Below are positions 32,032 through 42,426 of a stretch of 64,000 bases of DNA, piece after piece. The first letter of the stretch is position 1; every line of letters begins with the position of its first letter. Below the pieces are notes generated by a model. The model was not told the origin of the DNA. It saw only the letters and a list, made by a program, of their open reading frames with translations, and searched no databases. The DNA comes from Emiliania huxleyi CCMP1516 (Eukaryota; Haptophyta; Isochrysidales; Noelaerhabdaceae). The stretch is from NCBI RefSeq assembly GCF_000372725.1, contig NW_005195220.1, positions 139,008 to 203,007 on the forward strand, in the 5' to 3' direction. Made by a program: the position numbers and the translations under genes.

Positions 32032-34383
32032 CTAGCACGAGATGGCTTTGCAGGAGGACGAGATTGTGCAGCTGTTCGATGCCGCGTCCAGAAACATTTC
32101 AGTGCATCGAGTATTGGACGTGAGGTCCCAATCGCTGATGTCTTGGTCGAAGGAGGCCGCGCTGAACAACATCCTTGTGGTGAACCTGACGTTCCTCATG
32201 TCCCAGCTGTCGAGCGGCTGGTCAAAGGAGGCCGCGAGTTGGAACATATCTACGAATACCACGAAAGGGGCTCTGTGAGGTGGGGCTGGGCGAGCAGAGA
32301 AGGCTGCAGAGGAGTAGGGAGGACACACAAGCGGCGTCCGTGTTGCTGCTCATGTCCCAGCTGTCGATCGGCTGGTCGAAGGCGGCCGCGCCCGAGAACA
32401 TGTCTGCATGAGGCGGGTTTGGTGAGGATGGTGGGGTGACGGATGATGGCAACAGAGAATCGGTGGGGAGAAGCACATTCGGTGTTTGTCACGCTGCTCA
32501 TGGTCCAGCTGTTGAGCGGCTTGTTGAAGGACAAGGCGCCTGAGAACATGTCTGCGCACACGAGGCAGGGTTTGGTGGAATTTGGCCGAGGGTGGCGGAA
32601 AGGGCTGCAGAGCGCGAGGAGGACGCACTGTCAGTGCGCATGACGCTGCTCATGTCCCAGCTGTTGATTGGCTGGTCGAAGGCTTCCGCGTTCGAGAACA
32701 TGTCTACTTGCACACGGGACGGTTAGGAGCCGCGGAGAGGCTGCAGGCTTCAGAGGCGCAGGGAGGACACACATGCGGTGTTCATGTTGCTGCTCATGTC
32801 CCAGCTATCGATCAGCTGGTTGAAGGAGGTCGCGCCACTGAACATGACTGCACACGCAAACGCGGCGGGACGAGATGAGCTGGGACGAGGGGAGTTAAAC
32901 ACGATTGCAGAGGCGTGGGGAGGAACGCACAGTCGGTTCTCGTCACGCTGCTCATGTCCCAGCTGTTGATGTCCTGGTTGAAGGCTCTCGCACCGGCAAA
33001 CATCGCTGCACACGCACACACGAGGCGGGGGCACGGTGAGATGGGGTTTGCCGAGAGAGCTTCAGAGGCCGAGGGCGCACAGCTGGTGTCCGTGACGCTG
33101 CTCATGTCCCAGGCGCCGATGTCAGGGTTGCACGTTGCCTTGTTGGCGAACAGATTCGACATGTCGGAGATGGCCCGCACGTTCCAGCTCGAGATCGGGC
33201 CGTAGGTGACCAGCGCCGCCGCCTCGTCGCTGCACCACAGGTCGATCGCGGCCTGAAGAGATTCCCTGTCTGGAACGACGTATGTCGGGGGCGGCGATGG
33301 TGGCGGCGATGGTGGGGAAGGCGGAGGAGAAGGTGGAGGTGGAGGGGAGTGAGGAGGGCATGCCGCCGCGGGCATGCACGTCTTGTCCGACATGTCGTAG
33401 GTGCCCCCGGCAGCCACGCACCCCTCTTCATATGCGTGGTCACAGTCCGGCGGGGGCGACGGCGGGGGCGGCGACGGTGGAGGTGGCGACGGCGGCGACG
33501 GCGGTGCCGAGACGACGATGATGACATCCGTGGTGGGCTCAACCGCAAAGTCGACCGGCGTGCCTAGGTCCTTTTCCATGGTCTCGAGGAAGATCGGCTC
33601 CTCCGCGGCTTCCGTCACCATCTCTGCCGTCGGCCCTGCCCCGTCCTGCAAGATCGTGACCTTGATCATGCCGTTGCCGAGGTCCAGAAGGGTAATCTGC
33701 GCGGCCGTGACGATGACGCCCGCCTCCTTCAGCGAGTCGATCACTGCCTTCTCGACCGCATCCATGTCGATAGCCGCGAGGGCTCTCAGGGTGGCAAACA
33801 GTAGCTGGCGTCCGTCAGCAGCCGTGCCAACGTGAAGAGTGAACTCGGAGGCAGGGATCTCGACCTGGCCGGGCGCCAACGGCGGCGGCGAGGGGGGCGT
33901 GGACGGCAAAGGGGAGACGTGCGGCCAGAAGGGTGGCAGCGGTGGTGGCGGCGGTGGTGGCGACGGCGGAGACGGAAGGAGAGGCGGCGACTGCGGCAGT
34001 GGCACCGCCTTGCACTCATTACCCTCGAGCACCGTGCCGGCTCCGCAGTTTGCGACGCATTCGCCGCTGTCATTCTTCGACGTGCCGGCGCCGCAAGTGC
34101 ACATGGATGGTGCGTACGGGGGAGGCGGCGCGGACGGGGGTGGAGGTGGCGACGAGGCATCCGAGCACCAGTCCGTGTTGGCGCACAGGTCGCAGTGTGC
34201 CTCCGACTCGCTGCACCAGCCCTGGATCACGCTGTTTTGATCATTGCACCACGGCGCAGCCCAGGGTGGGCCGCAGCCGCAGTCCCCGTTGCGGCACACG
34301 CCGTCGACTGCAGCCGTCAGAGCCCGCGAGGCGAAGGCGTGCGCGCAAGGGGCGAGAGCGACGAGAATGGGCAGCAGAGACAT
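32032..34383 (-). CDS. Secreted DUF285 (BspA-like) repeat protein, Pro-rich
   Basis: Start ATG at 34383 with a clear signal peptide (MSLLPILVALAPCAHAFA). Two Cys-rich segments (CGCGPPWAAPWC, CTCGAGTSKNDSGEC) and several PPSPPP linkers follow, then a folded segment (about 33590-33850), then DUF285 repeats with the motif FxxAxxFNQxIxSWDMSSVT. DUF285/BspA-like repeats form leucine-rich-repeat-type solenoids on cell surfaces. Exons: 34383-33081; 33005-32931; 32847-32773; 32703-32629; 32551-32477; 32403-32329; 32249-32032. The five inner exons are each exactly 75 bp, all introns are phase 1 and 69-83 bp, and each junction rebuilds the repeat (for example TDTSS|MF). Stop TAG at 32034-32032. Likely an extracellular or cell-surface adhesin-like protein; ligand unknown. 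Confidence 0.82.
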
Positions 34384-34791
34384 ATACAATGGTTGGCGCG
34401 ACGGGCTGCGCGGTCGGGCGAAGTTCGGTTTCACCGAGCGACAGCCGGCCGAAATTCAGATTCTTTTTGACTAGAGTTAGTCCTCCGCCATCCCTCACTG
34501 TCACACACCCCCGACACGCCCATACAAGACAAACCCGGCGTTCTGCTCTCAAAAGAAAAGAAAAATGGTAAGGATGAGACCAGCGGGGAGACTCCCCGCC
34601 TATGCAACACCCCAGAGAGAGGCTGCCATCGCCGAAGCTGTGCCTAAGCATAACTCCCAAACCCGCAGCGGCCCGGGCGCGCTTGGAAATTCTTTTGGCT
34701 TTGGTCGTGCGCGGTTTTTCTAAAATTCTTTTGGCTCTGCTTCATCGGTGCTAGGGTGGGGCTGTGCCGCTCTCGCCGCTGCTCGTCAACG
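34384..34791. other. Divergent promoter region
   Basis: It lies between the minus-strand DUF285 gene and the plus-strand Rossmann-fold gene. AATTCTTTTGGCTYTG occurs twice (about 34686 and 34725), a 39-bp-spaced direct repeat that may be regulatory. No other feature is seen. Confidence 0.45.
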
Positions 34792-35874
34792 ATGATCGCC
34801 GTCCTAATCGCCCACTCTGCCACTGTCATCAGCCCGGGCAGCAAGGTGCTCGTCGTCGGCAGCGGGCCCGTCTGCCTCTGCGCTGCGAAGCTCGCTGCCG
34901 TGCGCGGCTTCAGCACGACCTGCCTGGTGCCTCCCGGCGATTGCGAGCTCGGCCCTGGCCTGGTGAGCGAGGGAGGAGACCTCGGCTCGCTGCCGCTGAC
35001 CTTCATGCCCGTGGCCGGCCCCGAGGCCTCGGAGGAGGCCATCGAGGCTGCGGCCGCCTCCGCAGAGGGCCTCATCCTCGCGATCGACAACGAGGGCGCC
35101 TTTGGCAAGCCGGTGCTCGAGACGTTCCTGCAGCCGAGCAGCGCGCTGAAGCGCGTCGCCGTGATGAGCCGCTACCTGAACGGCGAGGGCATGGGCTTCT
35201 TCGCCTCTGCCGCCAAGACGGCCGCCAATAAGGACGTCTGGGCCGCCAATGCGCAGGCTGTGGCGAGCTACAAGGCGATGGAGGCGGAGGTCGCGAGGAT
35301 GAGCGGCGCCGCGGGCGTCGAGTGGACGGTGATCCGCGCCGGCACGCTCAAGGGCGGCGGGTCGGGGTGCTCGGGCGAGGAGGGCGACGAGCGGTCGGTG
35401 GGCCAAGCTTTCGCCGCCGGCCCGCCTCCACCCTTTGGACCCTCGGTGAAGCCTCTCGGAACACCTTCTCCATAGGGCGAGCCGTCGCTCCTCACGCCGG
35501 CCTTCTACGAGCTCGGCCAGCAGGACATTGTCAACTGGCGGGCTGCGACTCGACTGCTAGGCGGTCGAATGTCTTCAAACGTTCCTTCACACTCGTCGGC
35601 ACTGGTTCACAGGCGGCTGCTGTACGACTGCTCGGCGCTCAAAGTGAAGCTCGTCCGCGGCGACACCCTGCCCGGGCCGGGCTTCACCGCGGCCCTCACC
35701 GCCACCGACAAGGTGGGGGCCGGAGACAGCCACCGCGGAGCCGTGGCCGCCGCCCTCGTCGAGGCGCTCCGCTCCCCCGACGCCGCCAACCGCGACTACT
35801 CGGTGGCGGCGGAGGAGGGGCGCGAGTTCCCTGGTGAAAAAGAGTGGTCGCACCTGTTTGAGGCGGCCCACTGA
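34792..35874 (+). CDS. Rossmann-fold NAD(P)-binding protein, SDR-like
   Basis: Start ATG at 34792. Exons: 34792-35397, 35476-35537 and 35613-35874. The first intron is GT-AG and 78 bp, the second GC-AG and 75 bp. The spliced reading joins as DIVNW|RLLYDC and ends at the TGA at 35872, about 309 residues. The N-terminus has a dinucleotide-binding motif VLVVGSGPVCLCAAK. Later come VEWTVIRAGTLKGG, the typical helix-strand end of atypical short-chain dehydrogenases (NmrA/Tic62-like), and a conserved-looking LVRGDTLPGPGF segment followed by GDSHRGAVAAALVEAL. An NAD(P)-linked reductase or regulatory role is inferred; the substrate is unknown. A more N-terminal exon with a targeting peptide may be missing. 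Its last ~105 coding bases are duplicated, inverted, at 36833-36938. Confidence 0.62.
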
Positions 35875-36545
35875 GAGGGACAGCACGGTGCCAGCGTGGG
35901 AGCGGTTTTGCCGGGCGCGTTTCTCGCTAGAGCTGGTGGCCGTCTGACCGTGGTACGTAAAAGTGAGTAGGGATCCTAAAGTACGCTGGGTTGGTTTTTT
36001 TAGGCACATTGTGGGGTTGGCACTCCCATCGACCCTCATGACCTCCTGCGGTCTCTGAGATGGACACCAGTGGGTGTGGGACCACAGCCAGGATACGCTC
36101 GAAGGCTGGGTAAGCAGTAGAGGTCGTACTCGACGCGTCCCACATGGTATGTGTCGCTGTCGGCACGCTGTCGACAGGACGTCGAGCGACACCGGTGGCA
36201 GTGCCACCCAGGAGTGGTCGGTCGGTCTCCCGTCATGAGAGAGCCACCATGTGATCCGTATGATGGTTCCTGACAACCGCCTCATTCAACTTTCGTCACA
36301 GTTTCCGCTCTGAGAGGAGCTGCGGGTCAGTTCGACAGCTGGAGCTGTGTCGCCGGCGTGCGGCGGCCTGCCTCCGGAGGTGCCTCTGAGGTGGACAATT
36401 TTTGGTCACCGTGAGAGAACGCGTTCGAATTTTCACTCCGGAACTTCAACTGAGCACGCGCACCGGCCAGGGCTACAATAGTGCCAGTGAGGCGGAGGCG
36501 CGAGTGGGAAGGCCGCGACCGTGATTTGGCGGTCCCAATCGCTGT
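35875..36545 (-). mobile_element. Dispersed element (copy also at about 60960-61395)
   Basis: About 36060-36540 is a close inverted match to 60960-61395. Shared blocks include CACGGTCGCGGCCTTCC, GAGGCACCTCCGGAGGCAGG, GACACAGCTCCAGCTGTCGA and GGTGTCGCTCGACGTCCTGT. The inner end (36050-36115) also matches 31610-31665. A TAAGG block (36546-36600) follows. No intact protein is encoded here. The shared conceptual peptide IIRITWWLSHDG appears in both copies but is probably not translated. Confidence 0.8.
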
Positions 36546-36832
36546 GAAGGTAAGGTAAGGTAAACTTCTCCACACACACGAGGTGGTGGGGCAAGGGGGG
36601 GCAACCCTCGCATCGCTGTGAACCCAGCAACGTATAGGTGTGTGTTCCTCGCCGCAGGCCCCGCGGCTATGGAGCGAGCTCCTCTCTACACTCTCTCAGC
36701 CGTACCCTCGTCTCTCTGACCCATTTTTTCACCTTGGTCGAGCTGAAACTGCCGTCGGCTAAAACTCCGTCGGCCTCTGGGAAACTCCGCCGTCGGCTGC
36801 AGCGTGTTCGCTGGCACTGGGCACTGCAGGGA

Positions 36833-36938
36833 ACTCGCGCCCCTCCTCCGCCGCCACACCGAGTAGTCGCGGTTGGCGGCGTCGGGGGAGCGGAGCGCCT
36901 CGACGAGGGCGGCGGCCACGGCTCCGCGGTGGCTGTCA
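36833..36938 (-). repeat. Inverted duplicate of the 3' coding end of the Rossmann-fold gene
   Basis: Read on the minus strand, this segment repeats 35731-35837 nearly base for base (GACAGCCACCGCGGAGCCGT through GCGCGAGTTCCCTG), with a 2-bp insertion. It lies immediately 3' of the kinase stop codon. The two arms are about 1 kb apart in opposite orientation, with the dispersed element between them. Confidence 0.9.
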
Positions 36939-39900
36939 TCCCGCCTCGAGCGCCCCGATCGCCTCCGTCACCGCCGCCACGAGCCGCGACGCCTCCCCCT
37001 CGCTGCGCGGCCCGTCCCTCCGCCACCTCGCCGCGTCGTGGTGCCTCGCCGCGTTCGCCCAGATGCGCAGCGAGTGCAGCTGGCTCCGCAGATCGGTCGG
37101 CAGGCCGCACTCGCGGTGCCAAAAGTTGATGCGCTCCTCGAAGCCGTCGGGCGCCGCCGCAGAGCGCGAGGCGTAGACGCTGTCGAGGCGCGGCATCAGC
37201 GTGTTGAAGGCGAGCAGCATGTTGCCCTGGATGCGCGCCTGCGCGTCGCCGCCCGTGCGCATGCCGCGCACCTGCACCGAGAGCGGCGAAGGCTCGTAGC
37301 CGGTGGTGCGGGCGGCTGCGGTGGCGGCCTCGTCTCCAAGTGCCGGCGCAGCCTCCTCCGCCCCCGCACCGCTAGACAGCAGCGCTCGCAGCGTCGTGAG
37401 CGCCCCGGGCAGCGTGCAGCGGTTGCGCAAGCTGTTGTGGCAGAGGCTCTTCTGCCCGTCCCCCGACTGCGCGAGGTCCTTGACCGCGCGCGCAGCAGTT
37501 GCGGTCCACCCCGCCGCCACGTCTGAGATCTTGGACGCGTCGATGTTGGTCCAGAGTTCGTCAAACTCCTCCTCGCACCGGTCGGTGAGCTGCACCTCGG
37601 ACCGGTTGGTGAGACAGACGAGGAGGGTGATCCCGATGGCGTAGCCGTCCGTCTTTGGTGAGTACTCGCCCCCCTTGGAGATAGAGGGGCAGAGGTAGCC
37701 CGTGGACATGTAGAGGGCGGTCGAGCGGCAGCGGACAGACGCGTCGGGACGCTGGTCCTTGGCGAAACCAGTGTCGGCGAGGACGGCGGTGAGCTTCTCG
37801 TCGAGCAGGATGTTGTCCGGCTTGACGTCGCGGTGCACGATGCCCTTCGAGTGGAGGTAGACGAGCGCCTCGGTCGCCTCGCACGCAATGCGAACGCGTT
37901 GTCGCCACGTCAGCGGCCTCGGCGGCTCTTCCATGCCCAGCCGCCGGAGCTGCGCCGCGCGGTCGGGATCCGAGAGGCGCAGCCGCGCCTCGAGCGAGCC
38001 GCCGCGCATCAGTGGCGAGAGGAGGCAGATGCCGTCGGGCGAGATGCAGTAGCCGAGCAGCGGCAGCAGGTGCGGGTGACTCACCGCCTTGAGAAGCTTC
38101 ACCTCGAGCTCCGCCCGTGACAAGCCGCCCGACTGCCCCGACTTTGCCCGCTTCACGACAAGCGGCAAGTGGCGCAGCTGCGGCGGCGCGGAGAGGGAGA
38201 GGTGGAGGTCGGCCGACGCCTCGTAGACGCGGCTGAATCCGCCGCTGCCGATCAGCTTGCCATCGGCAAACCCGTCCGTAGCCGCGGCGAGGTCCGACAA
38301 GTTGACCTCGATGGGCGGAGCAGTAGTACTGCTCTGTCCAGGCTCGGCGGCGACAGACAGAGTTTCCAGCTTCGACTCCGCCGCGCTAACCTCCTCGCTC
38401 AGCGCCGGCAGCACGCCCACGTGCGCCTTGGCGGCAGCGATGCCTGCTCGGAGCGCGGAGGGGCTGTCTGCCGTGTCGAGCGACTTGAGCGCGCCCATCG
38501 CCGCGCCATGCGCCTTGCGCAAGCGCTGGCTGTCCCGCCTTCGCGCCTCCTTGAGCTTGTCGCGCGCACGCTTCGCCGCCGCCAGCACGGCCGGGCTCGC
38601 GACGCCGCTGCACGCCTCCAGCGCACTCGCCACGCCCTCGTACACACCAGCGGTCACAGCCTGCTGCAGAGCCTCGTCCGCCGCGGCGATGGCGGCTGCG
38701 TCGGCCGGCAGGGGCGGCGCGACTGGAGGAGGTTGTGTCGGCGCCGAGGCGGCGGCGCCGCTGGGGCCCGGAGCCGAGACGACGGCCTCGCCGCCGCCGC
38801 TCTTGTTCTTCTTCTTCTTCCCCTTCTTACTCTCCTTGGCGCGCCCCGCCTCCTTCTCCGCCTCCTCCTCCGCCAGCAGCGCCTCGGCATGCCGCGCCGC
38901 CTCCGCCTCTGCCGCCGCACTCTCCACCTCCCTCGCCGCTGCCTGCGCTGCCTCCTTCGCCGCTGACTGCGCCGCCGCGTGCTCCTCGAGGGCGCGCACG
39001 CACTCGCTGTGGCCCCTCTCTTCGGCCAGCTGCAGCGCTGTCCTGCCGCTCGCATTGAACGCCGTCGTATCGGCGCCCGCTCGCAGCAAGTGGCGCACAA
39101 TGGCGGGGTGGCCTTCGCCGGCGGCAAACATCAGCGCGGTGTTGCCAGTGCTGTTCTGCGGGTCGACCTCCGCGCCGCGCTGCAGCAGCAAGTCAACCAC
39201 CCGCTCGTGGCCGTTGAAGGCGGCGGCCATCAGCGTGGTGTCGCCATTGCTGTTCTGCTGGTTGATCTCCGCGTCGCGCTGAAGTAACAGCTCGACCGCC
39301 CGCTCGTGGCCGTTGAGAGTAGCGCCCATCAGCGCGGTGAAACCGTAGCTGCTCTGCACGTTGATCTCCGCGCCGCGCTGCAGCAGCAGCTCGACCACCC
39401 GCTCGTGGCCGTGGCCAGCGGCGAGCATCAGCGCGGTGCCGCCGACGCTGTCCTGCAGGTTGAACTCCGCGCCGCGCTGAATCAGCAGCTTGACCACCCG
39501 CTCGTGGCCCTCCTGAGCGGCGGCCATCAGCGCGGTGACGCCGCTCACACCGGCCGCCCAGCAAGTCGCGTTGACCTGCCCGCCGCTGTCGAGCCACGCC
39601 AGCAGCGCCGCCTCGTCGCCTTGGAGGGCCGCTTCAAACGCCTCTTCGGGAAGGCCCAGCGAGCCGGAAGAGGCCGCTTCGCCCGAGGAAGCACCGCCCG
39701 CGACGCCCGCCGCCGCCTCGCGCCGGCTCGCAGCCACCTCCGCGACGTGCTGCCGGAAGGCCCCGACGCACTCACTGTGGCCCTCCTCCTTGGCCAGCTG
39801 TAGCGCGGACTTGCCATTCTCAGAGCGCAGCTTCGTATCCGCGCCCGCCCGCAGCAGGCGGAGCACGATGGCGGAGTGGCCTTTGACGGCGGCAACCATC

Positions 39901-41272
39901 AGCGCGGTGCCGCCGTAGCTGTTCTGCTTGTTGATCTCCGCGCCGCGCCCCAGCAGCAGCTCGACCACCCGCTCGTGGCCGCTGGCGGCGAGCATCAGCG
40001 CGGTGACGCCGTAGCTGTTCTGCAGGTTGACCTCCGCGCCGCGCTGCAGCAGCAGCTCGACCACCCGCTCGTGGCCGCTGGCGGCGAGCATCAGCGCGGT
40101 GGCGCCGTCGCTGTTCTGCAGGTTGACCTCCGCGCCGCGCTGCAGCAGCAGCTCGACCGCCCGCTCGTGGCCGTTGCCAGCGGCGTTCATCAGCGCGGTG
40201 CGACCTTTGCTCTCCTGCTTGTTGACCTCAGCGCCACGCTGAAGCAGCAGCTCGACCACCCGCTCGTGGCCGTTGTTGGCGGCGAGCATCATCAGCGTGA
40301 TGCCGCTCCCATCGCCCGCCCGGCAAGTCGCGTTGACCCGCCCGCCGCTGTCGAGCCACGTCAGCAGTGCCGCCTCGTCGCCTTGGAGAGCTGCGTCCAC
40401 CGCCTCTTTGGGAAGGATGCCCAGGGAAGAGGCCGCGGCCCCCGCTCCCGCCGCCGCCTCGACCGAGGAAGCGCCGCCCGCGCCGCCCGCCCCCGCCTCA
40501 CGGTGGCTCGCAGTCACCTCCGCGATGTGCTGCCGGAAGGCCTCGACGCACTCGCTGTGGCCCTGCTCCTTGGCCAGCTGCAGCGCGGACTTGCCGTCTG
40601 CAGCGCGCAGCTTTGTATCCGCGCCCGCCCGCAGCAGGAGGCGCACGGTGGCGTGGTGGCCTTGGCCGGCGGCGCGCATCAGCGCGGTCCAGCCGTAGCT
40701 GTTCTGCAGGTTGGCATCCGCACCGCGCTGAAGCAGCAAGTCGACCACCCGCTCGTGGCCGTTGGAGGCGGCGATAACCAGCGCGGTGACGCCATTGCTG
40801 TCCTGCTGGTCGATCTCCGCGCCGCGCCGAAGCAGCAGCTCGACCACCCGCTCGTGGCCGTTGAAGGCGGCGCCCATCAGCGCGGTGACGCCGGTGCCGT
40901 CGTGCTGGCTGACTTCAGCGCCGCACTGAAGCAGCGACTCGACCACTCGCTCGTGGCCTGCGAGGGCGGCGTGCATCAGCGCGGTGGCGCTGTCGCTGTT
41001 CTGCTTGTTGATCTCCGCGTCGCGCTGAAGCAGCAGCTCGACCACCCGCTCGTGGCCGTTGCCGGCGGCGATGTGCAGCAGCGTGTCACCAGCTGCGTTG
41101 GCCGCGTTAACGTCGGCCACGTCGCTGCTGAGCCACTTCCGCAGCTCTCCTACTTTGCCGGTCGCCGCTGCCTTCACGACGTTGGCTGCATGTTGTGCGG
41201 CACACACTTTCTTTTTTCGCACTACACTGGGATGGCTAGCAGAGGCAGCTAGCCCATGAGGAGAGCGTCCAT
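36936..41272 (-). CDS. Ankyrin-repeat protein kinase (RLK/Pelle-like)
   Basis: The long exon has no ATG at its start. A likely first exon is ATG 41272 to about 41254, joined by a GC-AG intron to about 41224, which reads MDALLM|VRKKK. About 25 ankyrin repeats in three blocks (41200-39020) precede an Ala/Glu coiled coil with an SKKGKKKKNK patch and a kinase domain (about 38280-37450). Kinase motifs: GSGGFSRVYEA (glycine loop), LVVKRAK (Lys), AELEVKLLK (Glu) and HRDVKPDNILLD (catalytic loop). The DFG motif reads DTG and the APE Glu is missing (YLCPSIS), so activity is doubtful or atypical. The C-terminal ~165 residues contain INFWHRECGLPTDL and LHSLRIWANAARHHDAARW, a helical HEPN/DUF4145-like pattern by eye. 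Ankyrin blocks match the U-box gene at 2211-4289. Confidence 0.85.
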
Positions 41273-42426
41273 AGACACCTCACTAGACCCCACATACGGT
41301 CTCGTCCGTGCCTCGCAGGCCGGTGAGATTGCTAGAGGTGGAGCAAGCTGCTCTAGCCTCACATGTCACTTCCTGTCGTCTGTTGTTTGAGTTGTGCCCT
41401 TGTTTGTGCCCTTGGCACCGTGGAGTGCTGGGGGGGGCGACAGGGAGGATGTGGCCCTGAGTGATGTGTACGCCGACTCAGGGTGTGTGGCAGCCAGCTG
41501 GCTGTGTGTCTTGTGAGCCTGTTTGTGTCTGTGTGTCGCTCGTGCGTGTCGTCATCATCTGTCCAGCGTCCACCCATACCGCGTTGGTGTCCAGTCCGAG
41601 CCTGGCTGTTCTTCACCTTTCTACCTACCTACCTACTGGGACTTGCGGGAGTTACCTGTGTGAGTGCCAGTGCGCGCCAGTCCCGTGCCCAGTGTTGTGC
41701 GAGGGAGTTTGGTTGTAAAATTCTTTTTCGAGGGCGAGGTAGGGCGGCGCGAGGCGGCGGCGCGGCGAGGCGGCGGGCGGCGCAGGGCGGGGCGGCGCGG
41801 CGGCGGGTGGTATAATTACTTATTAATTAATTAATAATGAATTATTAATCATCGGGCGGCGGCGCGGCGCGGGGCCCCTCGTGCGCGGTGCGGTGCCTTC
41901 GTTTGCTCCTTAGTCGTTATTTTGTTTTCGCGCTTGTGGTTTTTTTGGCACTTTCGTCACCCTACTCCTTCTCCTCCTCCGGACGGTGGTGGTGGTGGGG
42001 GGGGGCCGGGGGGGGGGGGGGGGGGCGAAAAAAGTCCCGGGAGCCGCACCTCCCAGGGTTTCAGGGCCGAAGTTGGCGCTCCCCTAAATTCCCCCCCCCG
42101 GGGTCTAAGGGGGGAAGGGGTATTTTTCCCTTATCGGGCGTTGAGGGGGGGCGGGGGCCCAAAAGGGGTTTGGGCCCGGGTCCATCGCCGCGAGGCTCGG
42201 GGGCGCGAAACACCCGGGGGGGGTTTTCGGGGGGCCGGGGTCTGCTCTCCCGGGGCCGGGGTCTGCAGCCCCCTGGAGCCTAAAAATAAAGCGGCCCGCG
42301 GTGGGGCGGAAGCTGGTCAGGTTTCAAGGACCATACCCCCCAAAAAGTCCAAACCCGGGACTAGTCCCGGGGCGGGGGGGGGGGACCTGGCAGGGGGGGC
42401 CTTTCCCTCGGGGGGTTCCGCTACCA
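41273..42426. other. Intergenic stretch: LINE 3' tail copy, AT palindrome, poor-quality sequence
   Basis: About 41640-41735 repeats the LINE 3' tail of 731-840 (GTGCCAGTGCG, CAGTCCCGTGCCCAGT, GTTGTAAAATTC). 41812-41852 is an AT-rich near-palindrome (TTATTAATTAATTAATAAT) in otherwise GC-rich DNA. From about 41990 to 42535 homopolymer runs of G, C and A are unusually long and frequent, as expected of low-quality contig-end sequence next to the gap. Confidence 0.65.

Noticed and set aside
33282-34571. Plus-strand frames opposite the DUF285 protein
   Set aside because: They are complements of Pro-rich linkers; the minus strand has a signal peptide, Cys-rich and DUF285 segments.
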